DNA from: Phycisphaerae bacterium | GTDB taxonomy: Bacteria > Planctomycetota > Phycisphaerae > UBA1845 > PWPN01 | Reading direction: 5' to 3' | Assembly (NCBI GenBank): GCA_030372985.1 | Contig: JAUCQB010000019.1 | Span: 1-41,229, forward strand | DNA: 41,229 nt | In this document: positions 34,495 through 41,229 of the stretch, one piece after another | How the letters are laid out: every line of letters starts with the position of its first letter | How positions within the stretch are numbered: position 1 is the first letter of the stretch | The notes under the pieces: model-generated | Told to the model about the DNA's origin: nothing | Database searches by the model: none | Seen by the model: the letters and a program-made list of their open reading frames with translations, nothing else | Program-made: the position numbers and the translations under genes

Positions 34495-35871
34495 TCAGAT
34501 CCTGATGAAGATGCGCCGCCGGTACAGCGGCACGGTGAGCAGCAACCAGATGAGTACGTAAACCAGCGCCAGGAGCAGGGAGGCGTTGAAGGGGCTGGCC
34601 CAGGAGGCGAAGAGGGTCTGATAGATCCAGGTTCTCAAGTTGGTCTCGGAACCGTCGGTCTGGGGCCATTTGCATGATACGATCAGCCGACCGACGATGC
34701 CGGAGACGAAGTAAACCGCAATGGCGTTCGTCCCGAATACCAGGAACGGCCAGGCCCACCGGCGGTATCCCTTGACGTCGACCAGCCAGTAACAGACCGC
34801 CAGAAACTGAAGAGCCAGTCCCGCGGTAAAAACCAGGTACGAGCTCGTCCAGATCTTCTTGTTGATCGGCACGTCGTAGTTCATGAAGTAGCCGATCGCC
34901 ATGGCCGCACTGCCCGCCAGAAACAGGCCGGCGGCGGTCTCGCGCTTGTCGCGGTTGTGGTGCAGCCAGTTGCCCGCAAGAACCCCCAGAAGACACGTGG
35001 CAATCGCCGGGATGGTGCTCAGTACTCCTTCAGGGTCCGGCCGCTCGCTGTAGACGTGATTCTCGAGATGAAACAAGCGGATATCGACCCATTCGTGAAG
35101 CAGGCCCTCAGGCCGCTCAGCCACGAGCTGTTCGGGTCGGAAATCATTCGGCGGCAAGACATACTTCAAGAGGGCCCAATACCCGAGAACGAGAACGGCG
35201 GTCCAGATGACCCGGCCCCGCAGGCCCGCGTACATGACGATGATCGAGGTAAAGAAATAGCACAAGGCAATGCGTTGAAGGACACCCGGAACGCGGATGC
35301 TGGATTCCCGGAAGGCGTCGAAGCAGATCGCGAATACTGCGATTGCGCTAATCGTCAAGAGCCAGCCGGTCGCCTTGCGAACCGCCGGCCACGTGCCGTA
35401 AGGCCAGCAGAATGGACCTTGGTCGGCAAACATCAGCGCCAGGCCGACGACGACGGCGACGAACGGCCCCATGATCTTCCAGCCCGCGGGCTTGGCCAGC
35501 GCGGCCCAGGTGGGAAAGCACGTGAGATAGCCGTTGAGGATCATACCGAGCACAAAAAGAATGACGGTTCGGCGGATAACCTGCTCGAACAGGCCAAGCC
35601 GGCCGGCACCGGCCGCGATTCGCCGGTCAAACGAGAAGGTCATCGCCACGCCGACGATGAATACGAAGAAAGGGAACACCAGATCGGTCGGCGTCCAGCC
35701 GTTCCAGTTCGCATGCCGCAGCGGCGCGTAAACGTGTGACCAAGAGCCCGGATTGTTCACCAGGATCATGCCGGCGATGGTGATGCCGCGGAAGACATCC
35801 AGGGACGCCAGACGGCTCGGCTGCCGGGCGGCGGATGGAGCGTACGGCAAAGCGACAGGGGTTTCAGTCAT
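34495..35871 (-). CDS. DUF5009/HGSNAT-like membrane acyltransferase (458 aa)
   Basis: An integral membrane protein with about 10-12 segments. The N-terminal signature SLDVFRGITIAGMILVNNPG, followed by TPTDLVFPFFVFIVGVAMTF, is that of the COG4299/DUF5009 family related to heparan-alpha-glucosaminide N-acetyltransferase and to NagX-type proteins. The human relative moves an acetyl group across a membrane to a glucosamine end; bacterial members often sit near glycan-degradation genes. An alpha-L-fucosidase lies just upstream here, in the same direction. The start is ATG 35871, with GAGGG nearby. It is tail-to-tail with giant gene B. The tRNA-Cys promoter could read into it. Confidence 0.85.
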   Translation of the reverse strand: MTETPVALPYAPSAARQPSRLASLDVFRGITIAGMILVNNPGSWSHVYAPLRHANWNGWTPTDLVFPFFVFIVGVAMTFSFDRRIAAGAGRLGLFEQVIRRTVILFVLGMILNGYLTCFPTWAALAKPAGWKIMGPFVAVVVGLALMFADQGPFCWPYGTWPAVRKATGWLLTISAIAVFAICFDAFRESSIRVPGVLQRIALCYFFTSIIVMYAGLRGRVIWTAVLVLGYWALLKYVLPPNDFRPEQLVAERPEGLLHEWVDIRLFHLENHVYSERPDPEGVLSTIPAIATCLLGVLAGNWLHHNRDKRETAAGLFLAGSAAMAIGYFMNYDVPINKKIWTSSYLVFTAGLALQFLAVCYWLVDVKGYRRWAWPFLVFGTNAIAVYFVSGIVGRLIVSCKWPQTDGSETNLRTWIYQTLFASWASPFNASLLLALVYVLIWLLLTVPLYRRRIFIRI

Positions 35872-35960
35872 GGGCTACCGCCCTCAATACCGCAGCGAGA
35901 ACGTCTCACTGCGAGAACAAACACCCTCAGGGATTGGCGAAGGGGGGCTGTACAAACAAC

Positions 35961-36034
35961 AGGCGGCGATGGGATTCGAACCCATGAATAACGGATTTGC
36001 AATCCGTCCCCTTGGTCCACTTGGGTACGCCGCC
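35961..36034 (-). tRNA. trnC: tRNA-Cys (anticodon GCA)
   Basis: A complete 74-nt cloverleaf on the minus strand: acceptor GGCGGCG/CGCCGCC, D stem CCC/GGG, anticodon arm ACGGA-TTGCAAA-TCCGT, T arm ATGGG-TTCGAAT-CCCAT. The discriminator base is U, the identity base of tRNA-Cys. CCA is not encoded. A consensus promoter lies just upstream. Confidence 0.97.
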
Positions 36035-36048
36035 AATGCGAGTATTGC

Positions 36049-36077
36049 AGTCTAACACACGAATCCGGACTGTTCAA
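36049..36077 (-). promoter_or_regulatory. Promoter of tRNA-Cys
   Basis: On the minus strand TTGAAC (36077-36072) and TAGACT (36054-36049) are spaced by 17 bp. The predicted start is about 8 bases before the tRNA 5' end. Confidence 0.7.
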
Positions 36078-36224
36078 GTCGCGTCCGCGGTTATGTGTTG
36101 GGTTTCCGGTGGGCATCCAGGCTGTCCCTGGGCTCATGTTGAATCCTGGAATCCGTGCCGCCCACCGGCCGAACAGCGGCTCTGCCGGCGTCTCAGACCG
36201 CGTCGCCGGAGAGAACAGGCCGGC

Positions 36225-37574
36225 TCACTTGACGGCCGGCAGCTTGAACACGTAGGCATGCCGGCACGGCATCCGGTTTACCGACAGGCCCGGTACCTCG
36301 ATGTGAAGCTTGCCGTCCTTGTGCGCAGACTTCACGGCACCGTCATAGCCGAGCAAGGTCACCTCTCCTCCCGGCTTGGGGACATCGAGGACCAACTCCT
36401 TCTCCGGCCACTTCAGGCAGATGGCATAGGCGTCGCGGCCCTTGAGCGTGAATCGCACATCACCGGCCTCCTTAACTTCGCGCCATGCCCGCGTTCCGTA
36501 GATGGCCTCACCGTTCAGGGTCAGCCACTCGCCCATCTCGACCAGACGCTGCTGCATGATAACGGGGATTCGGCCGTCGGCCGTCGGCCCGATGTCCAGC
36601 AGCAGGTTGCCGCCCTTGCTGACTGTTTCCACCAGGAGGTGGATCAGGTCGGTGGCCCGCTTGTAGTCGTCGACGGTCTCGTTGCGACTGTAGCCGAAGG
36701 AGCCACCCATGCCGCGGCATTCCTCCCACTCGCGGACCGCCCCCAGCTCGGACATCTCGTGGTACTTGCCGTATTCGGTCGTGTAGTACCCGCCGTGGTG
36801 GCTGCGGCACTCCTTGCCCCACCGGTCATTGACGGCGACGTCCTTGGCCACCGGCGATTCGTTGAACAGCCAGGCGAGGAATTCCGGGCTCCGCCACAGG
36901 TCGCTGGGATGTTCCCACTCGCCGTCGGTCCAGACGATGTCCGGCTTGTATCGGGTCACGAGGTCCTTGATTTGCGGCAGCATGTGCTCATCGACATACC
37001 GCTTGGGATCCGAGAGATAAAGCGGGTTGTACCATTCGTACAACGAGTAGTAGAAACCCATCCTGATTCTGGCCGCCCGGACGGCCTCGGTGAGCTCGCC
37101 GCACAGATCGCGGTGCGGGCCGATGTCCATGCTGTTCCAGTTCCAGCTTTGGGCACTCGGCCAGAGACAGAAGCCGTCGTGGTGCTTGGACGTCAGAACG
37201 ATGTACTTGGCGCCCGATCGCTTGAAGATATCCGCCCACTGCCTGGGATCGAAAAGCTCGGCCTTGAACATCGGAGCGAAGTCCTGATACCTGAACTTGT
37301 CCCCATAGGTCTGGACGTGGAACTTCCAGGTCGCTCCGTCCTTTTTGCCCATGCTGTGCCAGTACCATTCGGAGTACTCGCCCTTGGGACTCCAGGAGGG
37401 CACGGCGTAGACGCCCCAGTGAATGAAAATGCCGAACTTGGCGTCGTTAAACCAGCCCGGGTTGGGGCGTGCGTCCAGCGACTCCCATGTGGGCTCGTAA
37501 GGCTCGGCCAGGCAAGGCCGCGACATGCACAGGGTTCCCAGAACCAGGGCGACACATAGCAGAAGACGTCTCAT
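36225..37574 (-). CDS. Secreted alpha-L-fucosidase, GH29 (449 aa)
   Basis: It removes alpha-linked fucose from glycans by a retaining mechanism. The signal peptide (MRRLLLCVALVLGTLC...CLA) predicts export. GH29 landmarks are WFNDAKFGIFIHWGVYAVPS (41-60), YSEWYW, KYIVLTSKHHDGFCLWPS (123-140, with the substrate-binding HH), and DIVWTDGEWE, in which Asp217 is the expected nucleophile. NLLLDIGPTADGRIP closes the catalytic domain, and a short beta domain follows. The length is typical for bacterial members. It starts at ATG 37574 behind AGAGGAG; an in-frame extension to 37664 lacks a ribosome site. Confidence 0.95.
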   Translation of the reverse strand: MRRLLLCVALVLGTLCMSRPCLAEPYEPTWESLDARPNPGWFNDAKFGIFIHWGVYAVPSWSPKGEYSEWYWHSMGKKDGATWKFHVQTYGDKFRYQDFAPMFKAELFDPRQWADIFKRSGAKYIVLTSKHHDGFCLWPSAQSWNWNSMDIGPHRDLCGELTEAVRAARIRMGFYYSLYEWYNPLYLSDPKRYVDEHMLPQIKDLVTRYKPDIVWTDGEWEHPSDLWRSPEFLAWLFNESPVAKDVAVNDRWGKECRSHHGGYYTTEYGKYHEMSELGAVREWEECRGMGGSFGYSRNETVDDYKRATDLIHLLVETVSKGGNLLLDIGPTADGRIPVIMQQRLVEMGEWLTLNGEAIYGTRAWREVKEAGDVRFTLKGRDAYAICLKWPEKELVLDVPKPGGEVTLLGYDGAVKSAHKDGKLHIEVPGLSVNRMPCRHAYVFKLPAVK

Positions 37575-37632
37575 GGTCGTTCTCCTCTGGAAGCGAAAGC
37601 GATCCGGTATCCGATCCCACTGCCGGCGGGCT

Positions 37633-37660
37633 ATTATGCGAATCGCCGCGAGCCTGGCAA
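37633..37660 (-). promoter_or_regulatory. Possible promoter of the fucosidase gene
   Basis: On the minus strand TTGCCA (37660-37655) and CATAAT (37638-37633) are spaced by 16 bp, about 60 bases before the ATG. The boxes are fair, not perfect. Confidence 0.4.
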
Positions 37661-37777
37661 CCATGCCGGCGCGACCTGGACGGCAGGGGAGTCACGCGGC
37701 CGTCCGGGCGGCGAACCGACGAGGCGGGATGGAACGAGACTGGCGGACTCGATCAGTTGTGATCAGCCGGCGGTTGT

Positions 37778-37930
37778 TCAGTACCGGATGTGAATCGTGG
37801 CGTAGAACTGGTTCACCAGCGGACGAAAACCGGTCTTGAGCCGATTGGTCCACCGGCAACGAAGCAACGGCCGACACACGGGCAGTGCGTGTTGGGTCGG
37901 CGGTTCAGACTCCACGATATCGCCCCGCAT
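37778..37930 (-). CDS. Possible small basic protein (50 aa)
   Basis: An open frame from ATG 37930 with AGGA eight bases upstream to TGA at 37778-37780. It is Arg-rich in the middle and ends QFYATIHIRY, with a terminal aromatic residue. No family is recognised. It is co-oriented with, and about 200 bp upstream of, the fucosidase start. Chance cannot be excluded; the rest of 37575-38012 holds nothing else that I can support. Confidence 0.22.
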   Translation of the reverse strand: MRGDIVESEPPTQHALPVCRPLLRCRWTNRLKTGFRPLVNQFYATIHIRY

Positions 37931-38012
37931 CCGTCATTCCTGGGATGCTTGTCCAGGAAACGGACCGAGGCTGCCTATGTTGAATTGCTTATCGGACCGG
38001 ACCGGGCTGGAG

Positions 38013-38198
38013 CTACTTCGAAGAGCCGCTTTGTGTTTCGGCCGGCAACTTCTCCTGGCCGACCTTGCTCGGAGTCGAGTCGGGTACGCGGAAATGCTTG
38101 CCGCAGCGCGCGCACCGAACCTTTTGTCCCCGCGTGCTGTCAGCAACCTGAAGCACGCTGCGGCAGGTCAGATTGGGACAGATAATCGTGATCGCCAT
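38013..38198 (-). CDS. Small zinc-ribbon protein, MJ0042-like (61 aa)
   Basis: It starts at ATG 38198 with a G-rich ribosome site. The sequence MAITIICPNLTCRSVLQV has Cys7 and Cys12, and GQKVRCARCGKHFRVP has Cys29 and Cys32. The spacing and the closing 'CxxCGxxFRVP' are those of the MJ0042-type zinc ribbon, common as an N-terminal finger in planctomycete and myxobacterial proteins. Here it stands alone with a short polar tail. The first pair is C-x4-C rather than C-x2-C. The role is unknown; such ribbons bind zinc and usually serve protein or nucleic-acid contacts. Confidence 0.75.
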   Translation of the reverse strand: MAITIICPNLTCRSVLQVADSTRGQKVRCARCGKHFRVPDSTPSKVGQEKLPAETQSGSSK

Positions 38199-38287
38199 AT
38201 ACCCCCCAAACCTCTCAAGCCGGCCCCCAAGGATGGTTACAGCACCGCCGCCCATCAGATCGGGTGGCAGGCGTCATGTCATGAGAT

Positions 38288-38308
38288 AAAAAACGCCGAG
38301 AACGGCGT
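38288..38308 (-). terminator. Rho-independent terminator on the minus strand
   Basis: On the minus strand ACGCCG-TTCT-CGGCGT is followed at once by a run of T (38293-38288). The form is good. No minus-strand gene is seen upstream of it up to the ispE region, so the transcript it ends is unknown; it may isolate the zinc-ribbon gene or end an antisense or small RNA. Confidence 0.65.
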
Positions 38309-38492
38309 CCGGCTGTGCGGAAACTCACAGGGAAGACTTTTCGGACAGCAGGCTGTGAAATACCCGTGTCCCGGTGCTTCAGGACCAGCCCTGTGAGCGG
38401 AGGTGACAGGGCCCTGGCGCATGCGATCCGGGGCGCGTCAATGAGACTCAGTCGATGCACGGCGAGTCCGGCCGTGGTTGTTAGCGGACGGG

Positions 38493-38520
38493 TTGACAGG
38501 TCTGGTGCATATACTACAAT
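38493..38520 (+). promoter_or_regulatory. Strong promoter of the ispE-spoVG unit
   Basis: TTGACA (38493-38498) and TACAAT (38515-38520) are spaced by 16 bp. The transcript would have a leader of about 340 bases before the ispE start. No other gene with a ribosome site is seen in that leader. Confidence 0.7.
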
Positions 38521-38867
38521 AGCAACGCAACCTTGTGCCGAGACAGCACGAACTGGATCGCACCATGATCAACACCTGTGGGATGAGTTACAGTCGCCCG
38601 TCTCCGGCTGGTTCTTACCACGACGCGTGTTCCCGGCCCGAAGTCAAAGATGTGCGTCTCCACGAGGGGCTTGCTGGGCTCTCTTTTCGAAAGAGTGCCG
38701 GGCTGCAGTGTCGGGAGCCTGTCGTCGATGCCACGAGGTAGCCGGCGCGGCGGATTCGCTCGCGGGCCATGTGGAAGGACGGAAACGCGCTGAATGGTTT
38801 GTTGCGACCGTTTGTTTCCAGGAGAAATCGGCAAGGCGCCGACCTGCCCCGGCAAGGATGCCTGTCC

Positions 38868-39809
38868 GTGACGAGGCTTTCTGTTACGGTCCGGTCTCCA
38901 GCGAAGGTGAACTGGTGTCTGCGCGTCCTCGGCCGACGCCAGGACGGCTTTCACGACATCCAGTCCCTGCTGTCGGCAATCACACTCTGCGATGAGCTGG
39001 TCTTCGTGAACCGCGATGCCGACGGTATCGAGTTGCTGTGCGAACACCCCGGCCTCCCGACCGACCGGAGAAACCTGATTGTGAAGGCGGGGCTGCTGCT
39101 GGCTGGAGCGGCCGGAATCGAGCCGCGGGCGGCGTGTCGCCTGCACAAGCAGATCCCGGTAGGGGGAGGACTTGGCGGAGGCAGCTCCAACGGGGCGGCC
39201 GCGCTGATGGCCTTCAACCGTCTGTGGGACCTGGGCTGGTCGGTCGAACAGCTCGCCCCTCTGGCCGCCGAGCTGGGCAGCGATGTCTCGTTCTTTCTCC
39301 AGGGAGGATCGGCGGTGATGAGCGGCCGGGGAGAGAGAATCAGACCGGTGAGGCTGGAATGGGACGGATGGATCGTGCTGCTGTCTCCGCCCTTCGGCGT
39401 ATCGACCGCGGAGGTCTATCGGGCATGGCGACCGCCGTCACCCCCGCCTCCACCCACGCGGCTGGACGAGTTGCTGGATCGAGCCGACGTGCTGCGGCTG
39501 GACTCGGAACAGCTCATGGCGGCGGCGTACAACATGCTGGAGCGACCCTTGTTGACGGTGTGCCCGCAGATCGGCCCGCTTCTCGGTACCCTGACGAAGC
39601 TTGCCGGCCGGCCGGTGCGAGTCTCGGGCAGCGGGTCCACCCTCTTCACCGCCTACGACCGGCGCGAAGAGGCGATGGATTTCGCCCGCCGTGCGCAGGA
39701 GGAAACGGGTGTCAGTACCCGGCTCGCTCAACTGGAGCAGCCGGAATTGTTTGGGACAAAGTCGGCGGCGCCGGAGGTGCGCGCAACAGACGGAGCCCTG
39801 CCGACGTAA
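38868..39809 (+). CDS. ispE: 4-diphosphocytidyl-2-C-methyl-D-erythritol kinase
   Basis: It phosphorylates CDP-methylerythritol in the MEP route to isoprenoids. GHMP-kinase motifs are all visible: the start [20 protein letters not shown], the ATP loop [17 protein letters not shown] (about 107-123), and the C-terminal [13 protein letters not shown]. Asp in GSDVSFFL is the expected catalytic base. The start is the GTG at 38868, preceded by AAGGA with 9-base spacing; the frame is open further upstream to 38769 but without conserved sequence. The product is 313 residues, slightly longer than usual, partly through a Pro-rich insert ([15 protein letters not shown]). spoVG follows 49 bp later, as in many genomes. 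Confidence 0.95.
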   Translation: MTRLSVTVRSPAKVNWCLRVLGRRQDGFHDIQSLLSAITLCDELVFVNRDADGIELLCEHPGLPTDRRNLIVKAGLLLAGAAGIEPRAACRLHKQIPVGGGLGGGSSNGAAALMAFNRLWDLGWSVEQLAPLAAELGSDVSFFLQGGSAVMSGRGERIRPVRLEWDGWIVLLSPPFGVSTAEVYRAWRPPSPPPPPTRLDELLDRADVLRLDSEQLMAAAYNMLERPLLTVCPQIGPLLGTLTKLAGRPVRVSGSGSTLFTAYDRREEAMDFARRAQEETGVSTRLAQLEQPELFGTKSAAPEVRATDGALPT

Positions 39810-39858
39810 TGGTGTCTCGGTTGTTTCCATAGGAACCGACAACTTGAAGGAGGCAGAG

Positions 39859-40779
39859 ATGGAGATCACTGAGGTTCGGGTGAAGCTGGTGGAGAAGTCT
39901 AAGGAAAGACTTCGGGCATTTTGCAGCGTTACCTTCGACGGCGCATTCGTCGTACGCGACCTCAAGGTCATCGGCAGCGGTACCGGCGACGGGGTCTTTG
40001 TGGCCATGCCCTCGCGCAAACTTTGTGACCGTTGCCCGCGATGCCGAGCGAAAAACCATCTGCGGGCCAGATTCTGCAATGAGTGTGGCCATTCTCTGGG
40101 CGACCGCCGCGCGACGCGGGACTCGCACGGCCGTTCCAAGATCCATGCCGATGTCGCTCACCCGATCAATACGGAATGCAGGGAGATGATCCAATCGGCC
40201 GTCATCAAAGCTTACGACGAGGAACTGGAGCGATCCAGGCTACCGGACTATCGGCCGCCGAAGTTTGATGAGATCGATGAAGCCTTCATCGAGGATTTGG
40301 ATACCCCGGGAACTGCGGAACCCGAAGACCAGTCGGTTTCCCCAGAGGAAGCCGACTCTGGAGATCAGGCCGAAGGCCTGGAAGATGATGCGCAGAAAAA
40401 CGAGTCTGCTTTCAGCGACTACGATTCCCTTATCGCCGATCTGAAAAAAGAGGCAGCCACACGCCAGGATCGCAGGAAAGACAAGCACTCCGCTTATCGG
40501 CGTGAGCCCGCGCCCACGGCTCAGCATGCGGTCGCATCGAAGGGGCAGCAGGCCCCCGAGGGTGCGCGAAGCGATCGGCGGTCCGACGACGAGCGACGCG
40601 GGCACAGTCCGTCGGCCCGCCACCCCGACCCGTGCCGGAAACAGCCCCAGGCAGCGGCGAGCCGACAGGAACCGATCGCTGACCAACCCGTCCAGCCGCC
40701 GCCTGCCGCTCCTGAGGCCCCGTCGCCCGAGCGACGCGAGCCAGAACCTGACGACGTCTTCGGAGCGGGCCTGAACTGA
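39859..40779 (+). CDS. spoVG: SpoVG-family protein with internal zinc ribbon and long disordered tail (306 aa)
   Basis: It starts at ATG 39859 behind GAAGGAGG. Residues 1-55 ([10 protein letters not shown]...[10 protein letters not shown]...[10 protein letters not shown]) and 97-125 ([20 protein letters not shown]) are the two parts of SpoVG, a small site-specific DNA/RNA-binding regulator of about 90-100 residues in other bacteria. Between them lies an insertion with [20 protein letters not shown] and CG: Cys59/Cys62 and Cys73/Cys76 form a CPxC-x10-CxxC zinc ribbon, with an extra Cys56. After residue ~130 comes about 175 residues of acidic then Pro/Arg/Gln-rich, probably disordered sequence. 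The insertion falls at a loop between strands, so the core fold can be kept. It is coupled in position with ispE. Confidence 0.88.
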   Translation: MEITEVRVKLVEKSKERLRAFCSVTFDGAFVVRDLKVIGSGTGDGVFVAMPSRKLCDRCPRCRAKNHLRARFCNECGHSLGDRRATRDSHGRSKIHADVAHPINTECREMIQSAVIKAYDEELERSRLPDYRPPKFDEIDEAFIEDLDTPGTAEPEDQSVSPEEADSGDQAEGLEDDAQKNESAFSDYDSLIADLKKEAATRQDRRKDKHSAYRREPAPTAQHAVASKGQQAPEGARSDRRSDDERRGHSPSARHPDPCRKQPQAAASRQEPIADQPVQPPPAAPEAPSPERREPEPDDVFGAGLN

Positions 40780-41170
40780 CCCCGGCGTTGCATCCAACAA
40801 CACTGGGGAACGAGGAATGGCGAATGCAGAATTGAGAATGTGGCTTGTTCTGTCGCCAACCGCGGAAGCCTTGGCGGTGGTGGTTGGGTGCAACGCAAGA
40901 AACTCGCGAAGAAGACCGTCTCCAAGGCCACATCCGATCATTCCTGGTCGGGGTTTCCTGCAATTGAAGAGTTGACGCAGGGCACATGCCGGCCGAAGCC
41001 GGGAGCATAGCATCAGCACACTTGTATCCGCTGATGCCCCCACTCCCCGCACGGCCGGAGGGTCTGGCCGCAATGTGGCAACCGCCTGAGCCGACAAATC
41101 GAATCGTATGATGAACGCGTAACTGTTTTCCATAAAACAACTTAACATCACTGCTTGACAAGTCCTGATG
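40780..41170. other. Non-coding end of the contig
   Basis: No supportable gene. An open frame on the minus strand begins in the adapter and is not biological. A TTGACA at 41154-41159 could be the -35 of a promoter cut off by the adapter. Confidence 0.45.
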
Positions 41171-41229
41171 CTGTCTCTTATACACATCTGACGCTGCCGA
41201 CGAGTTCCGAACGGTGTAGATCTCGGTGG
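41171..41229 (-). other. Nextera/Tn5 sequencing adapter, inverted (artefact)
   Basis: The reverse complement of the adapter at 1-52: mosaic end ctgtctcttatacacatct, read-1 primer, the same index (gttccgaacg), then more of the flow-cell sequence. Translating it backwards gives the familiar false protein starts MCIRDS and MYKRQ. It is synthetic. Confidence 0.98.

Noticed and set aside
35997..37559. 520-codon plus-strand frame
   Set aside because: It covers the tRNA-Cys and runs antisense to the GH29 gene, whose catalytic motifs are clear.
38535..38741. 68-codon frame just after the strong promoter
   Set aside because: It has no ribosome site and no conserved pattern; the region is better read as the leader of ispE.
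40240..41187. Long minus-strand frame beginning MCIRDS
   Set aside because: It starts inside the sequencing adapter and then runs antisense to spoVG; both facts mark it as an artefact.

Overview
The window is a high-GC bacterial contig of about 41 kb that most resembles Planctomycetota (probably a Phycisphaerae-like lineage). The reasons are a prepilin-type FTLIE secreted protein, a PEP-CTERM protein with autotransporter-type beta repeats, lipoproteins and giant membrane proteins without familiar domains, a dnaA gene not followed by dnaN, and an ispE-spoVG pair. This placement is inference from gene content. Both ends are not genomic: positions 1-52 and 41171-41229 are the same Nextera/Tn5 adapter with the same 10-nt index, in inverted orientation, so the biological sequence is about 53-41170.

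Left end (53-2500) is a decayed integration site. It holds two C-terminal remnants of a tyrosine recombinase, an accessory secreted or membrane protein between them, a tRNA-Gly(CCC) with a good promoter but only its 5' half, a 20-bp direct repeat, and a frame-disrupted lipoprotein gene. Next (2855-4501) is a TetR-family regulator with a downstream membrane protein/lipoprotein pair; near-identical 18-bp palindromes lie in front of the regulator and in front of the pair. From 4775 to 10070 is a sugar locus: a GntR-type regulator with a truncated effector domain, a GH94-like phosphorylase and an MFS sugar porter with an unusual long loop. The last ~140 bp of the porter gene recur 3.5 kb away (13447-13617), so a small secreted protein and a PEP-CTERM protein are framed by a direct repeat.

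The centre (13843-22710) has a histone-deacetylase-family enzyme, a hypothetical protein, thymidine kinase and dnaA. dnaA has a clear promoter and two inverted DnaA boxes upstream, which makes a candidate oriC or autoregulatory site. Three minus-strand genes follow (GNAT, PrcB-like lipoprotein, lipoprotein), then a PIG-L deacetylase and a prepilin-like gene whose promoter is embedded in a perfect 10-bp-arm inverted repeat.

The most striking region is 23217-34440: two overlapping, translationally coupled genes of 1161 and 2581 codons. They contain three divergent copies of one module. Each copy has a signal peptide, a V/I-P-[YF]-[ED] motif region, long beta-rich repeats and C-terminal membrane segments. 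The larger protein appears to be a fusion of two paralogues with a signal-peptide-like segment in its middle. I recognise no described family; this is the best candidate for a new envelope system.

The right part (34495-40779) carries a DUF5009/HGSNAT-like membrane acyltransferase, tRNA-Cys with its promoter, a secreted GH29 alpha-L-fucosidase, a small zinc-ribbon protein, ispE, and a SpoVG-like protein with a zinc ribbon inserted into its core and a ~180-residue disordered tail. The GH94-like, sugar porter and GH29 genes together suggest a glycan-degrading lifestyle.
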